12,300 nucleotides of DNA from contig CAMPET010000361.1 in NCBI GenBank assembly GCA_946803715.1, positions 35,490-47,789 on the forward strand, given 5' to 3'. Position 1 is the stretch's first letter, and each line of letters opens with the position of its first letter. This document shows positions 1-9,230 of the stretch, in pieces. Origin of the DNA: Beroe ovata. Lineage: Eukaryota; Ctenophora; Nuda; Beroida; Beroidae. The notes below the pieces were generated by a model. That model was not told the origin of the DNA. It saw only the letters and a program-made list of their open reading frames with translations, and searched no databases. Made by a program: the position numbers and the translations under genes.

Positions 1-105
1 TGTTTGTGTGTTTTTGTGTGTGTGTGTGTGTGTGTGTGTTCGTGTGTGTGTGTGTGTGTGTGTGTACGTGTATGTGTGGGTGTGTGTGGGTGTGGGGGGG
101 TGTTG
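1..105. repeat. (GT)n microsatellite at the left edge
   Basis: Nearly pure GT/TG dinucleotide repeat with a few interruptions (TTTG, TTCG, TACG), decaying into a G-rich tail with a run of seven G near 94-100. It starts at the first base, so its true length is unknown. If AQR intron 23 extends across this region, the repeat is intronic to AQR, and on the AQR transcript it reads as (CA)n. Confidence 0.95.
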
Positions 106-439
106 GAGTAACAAACTGTTTTGACGTTACCTGAACAAATGTTTACCTTGAACCAAAACATCTGATGTACGAACTTGTTAAAAACTGATAGCCGGTCAGT
201 ACCGTAACTTTTGACGAGCAATCTCACAACGTTAGTCGCTATGTAAATTATGTGCATTGTGCATCACATTATGATGAATTTTGCTTTGTCTCACTGAATT
301 ATCAGTACGGTTAATAAATTGAAAAGCCCGTCAGTCGAATTGAGTTAGCTTTTTAGAACTACGTCTACTGAATCGATGAATTGCATAGTGTACAAGTAAC
401 TACTTACTACTGAGTACTGACTGCCCATATTCCATAGGA
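106..439. other. non-coding stretch upstream of the 440-1057 gene
   Basis: AT-rich sequence with no coding potential on either strand that I could defend, and no match to the AQR exon expected after exon 23. It may hold the promoter and 5' UTR of the plus-strand gene. The bases just before its ATG (ending CCATAG) also resemble a 3' splice site, so an upstream 5' UTR exon is possible. Confidence 0.5.
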
Positions 440-1057
440 ATGAACACCTCACTGATAACTATCCTATTCTTTTCTGTACTACTTGTTGGAGGCAACTCGG
501 AAACCTACTATCAAACAGTCGGTGCATGTCGATCGGAAACACGTGGCGAGGCCGGCCTCACATTCTACGGGGACACAAACTGTCTGTCTCGGTGCGACGG
601 TGATGCCACGTGCACGGGATATGTCGTCACGGCAACGTGGTGCGAGACATTCCACAACGAACCGGTTATTGGGGACGGCAGAGATGAGTACGAATGTAAC
701 ACGAAAGGTCACCCTCTGACCCTATCTGCCCGAGTTTCAAGTCGGCGATGTTCGAGCAATGCTATCTTCTGCGTTCTACGATTCGACATCCTGTTCGATA
801 ACCGCGGAACATTCGAATCGGTACAGGTTTGCAACACAGGTGAAGATGGCAATGAGATGGTTTGTGAAAGGGCTAGAATTCGGAACAAGGGTACTAAGAG
901 GTTCATCACAAAGCGGCTAGGGCACGATGTTAGTATCCCCCTCGAACGAAATGGGATTTATATCGCGAAAGCGTCCTTTCAAATGAATGAGTATGTTTCT
1001 GATACGATTGACGTGGAAATTTTTGTTCCCAGACGGATCCAGCTTGGTATTATGTAG
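440..1057 (+). CDS. small secreted cysteine-rich protein, PAN/apple-like N-terminal half, single exon
   Basis: An intact 205-residue reading frame. Residues 1-20 form a signal peptide (a charged-poor start, then LITILFFSVLLVGG, with likely cleavage after GGNS). The mature protein has ten cysteines. Six fall in about residues 27-87, with spacing and a C-TGYVV-x-WC pattern that resembles PAN/apple modules. The other four lie in the first part of a second, beta-strand-rich half (about 95-200), which I do not recognise. There is no membrane anchor, so it is probably extracellular. The ATG at 440 is the first in frame after a TAG at 386-388 and has G at -3. The frame is richer in G+C than its flanks, which supports real coding. 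It lies opposite AQR and apparently within AQR intron 23. I see no canonical AATAAA shortly downstream. The function is unknown and the PAN assignment is tentative. Confidence 0.7.
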   Translation: MNTSLITILFFSVLLVGGNSETYYQTVGACRSETRGEAGLTFYGDTNCLSRCDGDATCTGYVVTATWCETFHNEPVIGDGRDEYECNTKGHPLTLSARVSSRRCSSNAIFCVLRFDILFDNRGTFESVQVCNTGEDGNEMVCERARIRNKGTKRFITKRLGHDVSIPLERNGIYIAKASFQMNEYVSDTIDVEIFVPRRIQLGIM

Positions 1058-1231
1058 CATGGGCTGCTGATCAACAGATTTCTAAGATCATTGCTTATTT
1101 CCAAATCTAATTTCGTGATAATAAGATCTTATAGTGATGATTTCGTGAAGTCTAAAAACGCAGTGAAATTAATAATGAGGAAATTCAATGGATTTAACTT
1201 ACAACTTCTTTTGTAACTCATAGAGACAAAC

Positions 1232-2324
1232 CTGAATCCTAGTTTTACGAGATTTCGTCTGGTTAGAGCAGCATGTGTGCAAGTCATGGCAATAATCTTT
1301 GCTTCCTTGACCAAGAGGTAGTTAGCTCGATCCAAACCGCTTCGCATTAGCTCAAATGCTCTAAATTCCTCTAGCTGATCGAAAATCTTCTGTATGTGTC
1401 TATAGCAACCTTCAGCTATATCTAGATCCTCTAAATAGGAGTCTCCTGCGAAAAAACGAGACTTTTCATCAATATATTGGGAACACTACTCGATATTGTA
1501 GGATAAAAATCGAGTATAAAGACTAAAAATCTTCATGGATGTAATGGCGACATGATCTATAGTTGTCCAATCTAGTGATGTCCAACAAGATTGTCATTGA
1601 TTCCATACTACAGCTCCTTCGAAAGAAGTAGAGCACTGCTTTACGAAATTTAAAATTCTTTCCTATGAAATCTTGAGAAATCTCCCCTTCTGCGAGGAGA
1701 TGAAAAAGTCATCTACTGTGTAGCTATAACTGTATATTAACCCTGTCACACCTTTGAAGAGAGGTTTCGGCGCGTTACTGAAGTACACGTGAAAGGGAAA
1801 CAGGTCTGATATGTCACTTGCTTCACTCCCTTCCGCGCTTGCTTTCTTCTTTTTCAAGCTCGCCATGTATTCATCCCAACGGCTTTTGACCTGATGAGAG
1901 CTGGAATGACGAAGGGAATTTGGACGAAATCCAAGCGATGACCAAATAACATGACCATCATTGAGGTGTGGTTATGTTATTATATGTGAGGGTGTGTCAA
2001 GTACTTGGTACAAGTTGAAGTAGCACGCTGTCTCACACGTGTATGTCACATCTCCCGGCACACCCAAACTCTTCTGTAACCGTCCCACCTCCGATAGGAG
2101 CTCCAATCTGAAACAATGGAGATAAGGCCTCGGGGGGGAGGTGAGCTTGCCTAATTTCATACTCGAATTTCATACAGTTGTTTTCCACCCCGTCCATATT
2201 CTATTTGACAGGGGAAAGGGACGAGAATTTTCTCTTAAATTACCTGTGTGCCAGTATGTAGTTGACTCTACCATACTTGCTAAAATCTTTGTCTGTCCCC
2301 AATCCTTCTTCTCCATGACCCAAC
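1232..2324 (-). CDS. AQR: AQR exons 20-23: RecA1 insertion up to the residues before helicase motif II
   Basis: Exon 20 has [20 protein letters not shown], exon 21 [11 protein letters not shown] and TYTCETA, and exon 22 SRWDEYM, then a Lys/Ser/Glu-rich variable linker, then [17 protein letters not shown]. Exon 23 has [36 protein letters not shown] and MTCTHAAL, ending KLGFR at a phase-2 donor. In other animals the next residues lead directly into motif II (an EEAAQ sequence), so the catalytic acidic residues are in the first exon outside this window. Intron 22 (1446-1751) is 306 bp and contains one copy of a 24-nt motif also found near 10089. Confidence 0.93.
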
Positions 2325-5300
2325 CTTTGGAAACATGAATTGAGCGGATGATAGCCCAAAATTGGGAAATTTTGCCGTAAAGAATCAAACATTTTTCTTA
2401 GATCGTAGTTTGTAGAGATTCCTAGCCTGAGCATTTCATTCAGTACATCGGCGCTTCATTCTTGTCATAACAATTGAGAACTCGGTGATTATATTGTTTC
2501 TCGTGACTCAGCGTATGATAGATGTACATAGATAGAGAATAGAGATGATTTTCTGTTCACAAACCGAAGCAAGTGCCGCTCGTCAATATCGAGGTTTATG
2601 ATCTTCTGGAACAGTTGGTTGAGCGCCTGGTTGCTATGGGTAACGATGAGTGTCCGCTGATGTGGGAAGTTGTGATAGATGTTGTTGATGATCTGAACAG
2701 CAACATCTGTCTTGCCCGTTCCTGCGGGGAATTGGACGTTTTGAACAAATCACGGGTTATGATTGTCAACTTATACTTGATAGGTTTGGACAGGAATATC
2801 AATAACTATTCTCTATGGAATCGCATAGCACTGCATCAGAAATGTATCAACACATTATAGCACTGTATCAGAACTGTGTGAACACAGATAGGAACATACT
2901 AACCAGGTGGTCCGACAACCATTGTCAAGCCAGGGTTAACCCCAGCTTTAATAGCTTCTATCTGAGTGGGTGTGAACCTGACCGTGTTCTCACGTGGCTT
3001 GTTGTACGGGTACGGACCAGGGTTAGGTCGGGTGTATGGGATCACTTCTAAACCGGCACCTTTCTCTGGAATAGCACATAATTGATATCCAAAATACCCG
3101 AAATTTCAAGCTTTGTAATCAAATTCTATTAACTAGAAGAATCTCGTGATGTATGAAACAGAATCATTCATCGATCAATTATCATACCAGGTATGACATA
3201 CCTGCGAATCTGATCTTGAATGGTTTGACTTGTTTCTCGGGTGGCGCATCACACTGTATTTCCATACCAAGGAAATTCTCCAGCAGGTGTTCAGCGTGGA
3301 GAAATGTGTCATTGAAATCGATCACTCTGAGTTGAAATGTGTATCGGATAGAAACGGTACAATCAATAGAAATCACGGCGATTCGTAAATCAGAATTGGC
3401 ACAACATTGAAAATCTTTCGTCTATATTTTCTGTGGAAGCACCCGATGAACTAACTCGATATTATCCGGCATTTTGGAGTAGTGAGCGTTCTCCGGGTCT
3501 CCATACCCCAGGAAAATATCGTGCAACCATTCTGGCACCACACACTCAGTGTTTATCATGTCTCTGATAGTCTCCAGTACTGCCTTAAAGTTGTTCTCCT
3601 TAGGCTTCCTTCTGAGCAATATGTTGAATGTTTCGTAGACGTCTTCGGAGCCTTTGATCGTCTTTTCCATGTCATTCTGAGGGAGACGACTATCAAAATA
3701 CCACGCCCATCACTCAACGGTGATAAGTCCATCAGGTTTCCAACAATTCGATAAGATGAAAGAATACGATAAAAACCTGGTATTGATTGACATCGAGATA
3801 TACTCTAACAGTTCGCATCCTACTCTTGTACTTGGGCTTCTCGAATCCCTCTGCCACCACTCGTCCATCTTCGTCCAGGTATCCCTCAACCTCGCACCCT
3901 CGCAGATACCTTAACTTTACCTGTGGTCGTGGAATTTCAGCAATGACCGATTCGAAAACTCGTGAAACATATAATGTGAGGAAGACACTTTTGCATTCCG
4001 CAGTTCTTCAGATGGGTTTGTATGATGGGTTGTATCAAGCGCATTCGCCACAACAAAACAGCGATATAATAACGTTCGTCGCGCACGATTTAAGTCACTG
4101 ACATCAGTACGTCAGAACAGGCCTGTGTGACGATAAGGTACCCGATTCGTCACATCTTGCTGACACCACTGGGCACTGCATACTTGTGACGTAGGAATTC
4201 ACTGACACCAGTACGTCAGAACAGGCCTGTGTGACGATTGGGTACCCGATTCGTCACACCACGCTGACACCACTACATACTTGTGACGTAGGAATCTACT
4301 GACACCAGTACGTCAGAACAGACCTATGTGACGATGGGGTACCCCATTCATCACACCTCGCTGACACCACTACATACTTGTGACGTAGGAATTCACTGAC
4401 ACCATAACGTCAGAACAGGCCTGTGTGACGATTGGGTACCCAATTCGTCACACACGCTGACACCACTACATACTTGTGACGTAGGAATTCACTGACACCA
4501 GTACGTCAGAACAGGCCTGTGTGACAATTGGGTACCCCATTCGTCACAACTTGATGACACCAATACATGCTTGTGACAAAGGAGTGCTAACAACAGAATT
4601 CGCTTACAACTTGATCGAATGACAAACATGGCACTTTGAAGAAGGGCGATCATGTCACGCACTTACCTGTTCCAAGAAAGGAGTTTTAGTACTGTAGCTG
4701 GGTGAGGTACTGAGAGCCTCGATCGTGAGGAGGAAACACACGTCGTGTTTCCGTAGCGAGTCCCACTCCGTGGCAATGTTCCGCCTGGGAGTTCAGACAT
4801 TGCCGTGATAAGCGAGAAATTTTTTAGAAGTAGCGGCAAATACCATGCAATGTAAATGAAAGCCACAATGCGCGCGAAATATATGCGCGTGATTGATAAA
4901 GTATCTTGAATTTCCCTTCGCGCGTACCAGAAAAACACAAAAATACAAAATAATTGCCACATTGTGACAGATTCTGACAATACAAAGACAAGTTTTGGGA
5001 ATACTAATCTCTGTGAAATGATATCTCACCGTATGTCAAGGTTGATCGTGACATCTGCCCTAACTCGAGAAGGGTGATTTTTACCGACGTGTGGTTTAGC
5101 GACCTGTAACAGCGATCGCGTGAGTCTGCTTCCCCTGCCGGGGTGCGTTACAATGTGTTCAGGGTATGTGGCGAATTAGGGAGCAGCAAATTAGTGGGAA
5201 ACAAGTTGGGAAACGACCAAATATTCGTTATGTCTGCCAATAATAAGCCTAAGTTCGAATTAAAGTTTTATTTGGCATCCATCCTGTTATCAGCATGGCA

Positions 5301-8300
5301 TATCAAACCTCTACAATGGAGAATTTTGCGACCGGTAGCGCCATTCGTGCCCACCCCGAAAATTGGGTAGATCGATCTGATGCCAGAAACGGGCATAGAC
5401 GTAACGCTGCATCCTCAATATCCTGCAAAGTGGCAGTTAAATAATCATGTATGTGTATTGCGTACTTACCAACACATAGACAATCAGCATTTTCTCAATG
5501 ACAAATTGGCAGTGGAATCACGAGAGATTTTTGTAACCACAAACTTATTAAGCTTACACTGTACCTGTCTTATTTCATACATCGTCTCCAGTCGGAACAA
5601 GTTGAAGTTACGTAGCAAATAATCGTGTAGAGTGAGGAACTGAAGGTTCAGTTTGGGAAGAGCCAGGCAGCCCTCTCCAGAGAAGAACTCGTTAGGGACC
5701 ACATTTTCGTCCCACAAAATCTGAAAACAGTATGAGGAGGTACAGCGTGAAGGCCCTTCATGCTGTACCTCTTGATTGAAACCCTCTTCACTGAAGGGGG
5801 TTACAATCAACGCAACTGTCATATACATTTCCTCCCGTTACCTTTTTGTCAATACTTTTTGAACCTAGCAATAACTCATTACCGCCGAGAGATCTAATGG
5901 TTCGATAGAAATAAACTTGGAAGAGTGATAAATATTCCCCATCTCATCTCAAACGCCAAATTCTAATCTAAATAGAAATTCCGCCTGTCCACTCTACCTG
6001 TTCTGTAGGATAGAGCGGCATTGAGTTGATCTCATCAATTTGACTTTGTCTACTCTCGTGATGACACACCAATACTTCCAGCAGGAAACTGCTCTTGTAC
6101 CGAGCTTCTTCGTACTTCGGAGGAGAAGAAGAAGGATGAGTGAAGGAGATGTGAAGAAATGAAGGTCCCATGATAGTGGAGAAAGTGAACGACTGAGTTA
6201 GGTAAGTATTTCACAACGAGGAAACATGGAATATCTAGTGAAATCAAAATGATAGCACCATCAAAAACAGAATTAGTTCAAAACCAAATTAGTGCTAGGA
6301 AAGACGTGTTCGTTAAGTTCACGTTTCGTACTTGTTTATCAGAAAACATCAGACAGAAGTTGAGTGTTGGATGAACGGCGAATCCTGGTTCTTATAAACA
6401 AACAAATTCTCACCGGTTCAAGAAGATTGAGATGATGAGCCAGCTCGTGCAGTCGCTTGTTATTCAAACACTTGAGATACGATAGCAGGCTGTCCCTGGA
6501 GTCCACCTGGCTGATGTTTGCTAGCGCTAGTTCCTCTAGTTCCTACGAGGAAAAATGTGACGATAATTATCGTGGGAGAAGCGTGTCTATGGAGGGAGAC
6601 TATGTGAAGCTGGGGTAGAGGGGGAGACGGTTTTAGGGGCAGAAAACAGCGGTTATTTCGTGAGCAACTCGATTTGAACAAGTGTCAACAATTAACTAAG
6701 AAAATGTATAGTGTGATGCTGAGAGGGGAAGAGACGTCAGTACCTTGAAGTGAGCAAAACACTGTTTCTGTAGATTGAGGACTTGGTCATAGTGTTGAGT
6801 TAACATTTGTGTCTCAGTAAGGGGGTCGCCTTCCAAGTCATCAATTTCAAACCTGGTGGAAAGATGAACAATCAGCATATAAATATGCTATATAGCTATA
6901 TTGGAGATCATAACGATATGGTTCTGACGGACGACGGTAATTTGCAAAGTTTTCGGATAACCGTTTCAAAACATGAGAATGTGTCAAACTTTACTCACTT
7001 GGAGTAGAACTTGACCATTTTGAGAAGTTCACAGAACAGATGTCCCTCCTGTTCTCGCTGTGCTAGACTACTGAGTGAAGATTTGACAATGAGTTGAGTG
7101 TCGAGTAGTAGTGTGTTGAGGAAACGACGGGTCGGAAGCTGAGCTTGGAGATCGATACACAGCTCGAGGAATCGTTCACAGTAGTGGACCTGGAATTTAC
7201 ACGTGAGGAATATGCTTCCTATACAGTATACACAATAATATGAATAGCACGAATAAGAGATATCATCATTCACAACGCATGAAATCAAACTTAGAAGTTG
7301 TGATAGAATTTGATGCAAAATGAATGTCCAACGTTCCTCTTACCTCCTCAATAGTGATGAATCCATCCTCAGGTATTTCCGCAAGTACAGCAAAATACTT
7401 GTTTATCAGCTTGTGTAGGAAATGGTAATCATTTACTCTCAGAGTCTTCTCCCGTGGACCTAGCTTAGCTTCCCGTTTCATAAGACTGCTCCATCGCTTG
7501 TCCAGCTTGGGATTGCTTGCTGAATATGATACATGTAAACATTTAACAATAGGTCAATCAGACTCTCGTAACAACTATCACTTCCCGCACTACACAATGC
7601 ATTATTCGCGTTGACTCATAGACAATTTCCAAATCTTAGACAGTTGGAATTGAGTTGCGTTCTCCATACTAACCCAGCAAACTTTTCAGTTTTCCAGGCA
7701 GGAGGCATCTCCAGATCCCTAGACTGACTGTATGCTGGATGTGATTCCTAACCAAGTCCTCTTCCTGAAGGAATGATGTCAGGAAAGAGAACTCGTAAGT
7801 ACCGGAAATTCAGAAAGCAAACAGATAAATAATTGCCGTGACAGTAAGAAAAAGTTTTATGTGCGAGAAGATTACAAACCAAGCTATTGAAGCAGTGAAT
7901 GAGGAAAATCAGGAGAACTGTCTGCTCTTTCAAGCTGAATTGGTCATTGATCTCTTTTATTGCTTCCTTAACAGCATGAAAAAACAAAGGAACCTGCAAA
8001 CAGAGATACTATTACTGTATACAAAAAGCATTGTAATTGTAACTGCTTGATGAATAATATCTGAAACCTTCACAAATCTAAAACATAAAATACCTGAATA
8101 GGACTATCCCTAAAGACTTTCCAGACAGGAACTTTCTGTCTGAACTTTTCATTAATCATCATAACAATGCTCATGATGTATGCAGGTGAGAGACGACCAG
8201 GGTTAAAGTTTGGCCACAGATACAGTTCAAGGTATTGACTGAACTCAAGAAGCATTATCCTACGAATGGGGAACCTGAAATTTGTGAGGCATAAGTAATA

Positions 8301-8678
8301 AGTAATTTGTTATCTACCTAAACTGTGATCAACTCAAGAGCTTCTTAACTGAAGCATACCTGTAACCAATCTCTTTGTAGTAAATCCTTTCAATAATTTC
8401 CTGGGAAAAGGGTAGTTTCTTCTCAAGACTTGAATGAGGAGCCCAGTATTGGTTAGCAAGTGAGGTCAGGACATCACCGTGAATTTCGTTCACTGTTGGG
8501 ATAAACCCAAATCTTGATTTCTGAAGCGACAATGCTTGTTCATTGGCCTGCTAAGACAGGATCAATCATATTAAAAAAATATTCTTGAAGCAACTTATCC
8601 TAGAATATAACTTACAGGTTTATCTTGGGTTTCCTCATTAGGGTAATGTTTTGCACCTCCAGACCCATCATCCATCAT
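1232..8678 (-). CDS. AQR: AQR (Aquarius/IBP160) intron-binding spliceosomal helicase, 5' 23 exons; 3' end outside window
   Basis: AQR is an SF1 (UPF1-like) RNA helicase that binds the intron upstream of the branch site in the intron-binding complex (with SYF1, ISY1, PPIE) and acts in pre-mRNA splicing in the nucleus. Exons in transcript order: 8678-8616, 8547-8360, 8274-8094, 7993-7880, 7764-7674, 7519-7344, 7189-6999, 6852-6744, 6542-6414, 6114-5998, 5720-5565, 5422-5309, 5103-5030, 4784-4667, 3920-3777, 3676-3456, 3326-3202, 3065-2904, 2721-2565, 2324-2244, 2107-2005, 1890-1752, 1445-1232. All introns are GT-AG, all phases agree and no stop interrupts about 1,055 codons. The start ATG at 8678 follows an in-frame TAG two codons upstream. 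Human AQR has 1,485 residues, so roughly 400 C-terminal residues are missing: the frame runs to a donor (gtttgt) at 1231 and no further AQR exon is visible down to base 1. Conservation with animal AQR is high in every exon after the first. Confidence 0.96.
1542..1565 (+). repeat. 24-nt dispersed motif, copy 1 (AQR intron 22)
   Basis: Matches 10089-10112 at 22 of 24 positions, same orientation on the plus strand; the core is TAATGGCGACATGA followed by ATAGTTG. The flanks do not align. It may be a fragment of an interspersed repeat or a shared protein-binding site. Confidence 0.5.
2565..3920 (-). CDS. AQR: AQR exons 15-19: barrel/linker region and RecA1 entry with Walker A
   Basis: Exon 15 has [17 protein letters not shown]. 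Exon 16 has [20 protein letters not shown] and [14 protein letters not shown]. Exon 17 has [13 protein letters not shown], and exon 18 [10 protein letters not shown] and TPTQIEAI, the Q-motif-like stretch before the ATP site. The Walker A motif GPPGTGKT is at about residues 822-829 and is interrupted by intron 18 (2722-2903): exon 18 ends on the first base of the second Gly of GPPG, and exon 19 completes it. Exon 19 continues with [22 protein letters not shown] (motif Ia region) and DIDERHLLR. The catalytic Lys and Thr are intact, so ATP binding is expected to be retained. Confidence 0.94.
2825..2886. repeat. tandem duplication, two ~30-bp copies in AQR intron 18
   Basis: Copies at 2825-2854 and 2857-2886, both beginning ATAGCACTG and ending AACACA, with about five differences and a 32-bp period. 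They lie wholly within the intron that splits the Walker A codons and look like a simple local duplication. Confidence 0.75.
3921..4666 (-). other. AQR: AQR intron 14, the longest complete intron (746 bp)
   Basis: Bounded by the exon 14 donor (gtaagt) and the exon 15 acceptor (ccacag). Two thirds of it is the palindromic minisatellite. The remaining ~175 bp on the left (3921-4096) and ~80 bp on the right show nothing recognisable. An open plus-strand frame across 3787-4101 is antisense to exon 15 and is not regarded as a gene. Confidence 0.85.
4097..4583. repeat. five-copy ~97-bp minisatellite with palindromic core
   Basis: Copies start at about 4097, 4201, 4298, 4395 and 4491 (lengths 104, 97, 97, 96 and about 92). 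Each begins CTGACAYCAGTACGTCAG or close to it, continues CAGGCCTGTGTGAC, contains a 27-bp near-palindrome centred on GGTACC and flanked by GTGACGA/TCGTCAC, and ends CTTGTGACGTAGGAATTC. The last copy is the most degraded. Palindromes are at 4127-4153, 4231-4257, 4328-4354, 4425-4451 and 4521-4547. TGACG half-sites are repeated several times in every unit. Confidence 0.93.
4667..6542 (-). CDS. AQR: AQR exons 9-14: end of helical region and start of the stalk/barrel part
   Basis: Exon 9 carries [11 protein letters not shown], exon 10 [11 protein letters not shown], and exon 11 the very conserved [20 protein letters not shown]. Exon 12 (DIEDAALRL then GWARMALPV), exon 13 ([10 protein letters not shown]) and exon 14 ([14 protein letters not shown]) continue colinearly with animal AQR. 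Exon 12 is shorter than the vertebrate counterpart between the DIED and GWARMA motifs, with a divergent linker. Exon 10 uses an AAG acceptor after a long C/T tract; the next AG would break the frame. Introns 9-13 are 142-299 bp, and intron 10 contains the paired palindromes listed separately. Confidence 0.92.
5737..5771. repeat. 35-bp near-perfect palindrome in AQR intron 10
   Basis: Arms 5737-5753 and 5755-5771 (17 bp each, starting GAGGTACAGC) are inverted with one mismatch, around a single central base. It abuts the next palindrome with no gap. Confidence 0.85.
5772..5810. repeat. 39-bp near-perfect palindrome in AQR intron 10
   Basis: Arms 5772-5790 and 5792-5810 (19 bp, starting TTGATTG and ending CAATCAA) are inverted with two mismatches around one central base. 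It starts at the base after the previous palindrome, so the two form a continuous 74-bp double foldback. Confidence 0.85.
6744..8678 (-). CDS. AQR: AQR exons 1-8: N-terminal helical (ARM-like) region
   Basis: Exon 1 (21 codons) encodes an acidic leader beginning MMDDGSGG that I cannot match to other AQR proteins. Exon 2 begins the conserved part (NQYWAPH). Exon 3 carries [14 protein letters not shown], exon 4 [16 protein letters not shown], exon 7 AQLPTRRF and [13 protein letters not shown], and exon 8 the PLTETQM and QHYDQV stretch. In the known structure this region is an armadillo-type helical array that docks AQR to other spliceosome proteins. Introns 1-7 are 68-154 bp. Intron 1 ends in a tandem TAGCAG acceptor, so use of the upstream site would add one Gln. 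The exon 4 and exon 5 donors (gtttgt, gttagt) have T at +3. Confidence 0.93.
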
Positions 8679-9129
8679 GAACTAATCAATGTTTGTTTCT
8701 AACTAACCTATCAAGAATAAAAGGATATCAAATTCAGTTGAAAAGTTATTCCAAATATAGTGATAGTCAACTGTTAATCTTACAATATCAATGCAAAAGG
8801 AAGCGATTTTAGGGCCATTTTCAATGTCTAGAAGCAATATCATTCGACTTGAAAGAAACTAAAATTTTTTTGAATTGAATAGGAAAGGGTCAGTCCCTGA
8901 AAATTATGACCATGATGTGACACACAGGAACTATAATAGAGAGACTGTCAATTTATAATTATTAAAAATACTGCCATCAGTGATGATTAATCAACCATTC
9001 ATACTAAATTAAACTGCATCATTATATCTCTTTTGGAGCTCGTGATAGCACAAATGATAGGCTGCTGGTCTAGTGACCTACACTCTCATAATTAATGCAT
9101 CACTAAATGGCCATGACATGGATTTTTAT
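8679..9129. other. upstream region of AQR, no gene seen
   Basis: AT-rich intergenic sequence directly upstream of the AQR start codon. It should contain the AQR 5' UTR and promoter, since AQR is transcribed leftwards. I see no convincing TATA box placed for a start near 8700 and no coding potential. A short stretch at 9036-9078 resembles the first half of a tRNA (see findings). Confidence 0.5.
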
Positions 9130-9221
9130 TTGTAGGATTTTACCCTACCGTCGGTGCGCGCGATTTTCAATCCTTGCCAGGGATAAAATCCCGCCAGCAA
9201 GGGTAGGGTGAAATCCTACAA
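9130..9221. mobile_element. 92-bp MITE-like foldback element with 20-bp inverted ends and 9-bp target duplication
   Basis: The terminal inverted repeats are 9130-9149 and 9202-9221, beginning TTGTAGGATT, 20 bp with one mismatch. The element is flanked by direct repeats GATTTTTAT at 9121-9129 and 9222-9230. A nested inverted pair (CCTTGC/GCAAGG) and the palindrome GGGATAAAATCCC lie inside. There is no coding capacity. A 9-bp duplication is typical of Mutator-like elements, so a non-autonomous MULE-type MITE is the best guess. A 91-bp element with a 10-bp duplication fits almost equally well. Confidence 0.8.
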
Positions 9222-9230
9222 GATTTTTAT

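Noticed and set aside
479-719. Open frames overlapping the secreted-protein gene on both strands
   Set aside because: They are out-of-frame shadows of the 440-1057 gene and lack its signal peptide and ordered cysteines.
3482-4101. Plus-strand open frames of 90-104 codons
   Set aside because: They are antisense to AQR exons 15 and 16, whose minus-strand translation is strongly conserved.
4097-4583. CRISPR-like array of regularly spaced repeats
   Set aside because: The whole unit repeats, with no unique spacers, and it lies in a eukaryotic intron, so it is a minisatellite.
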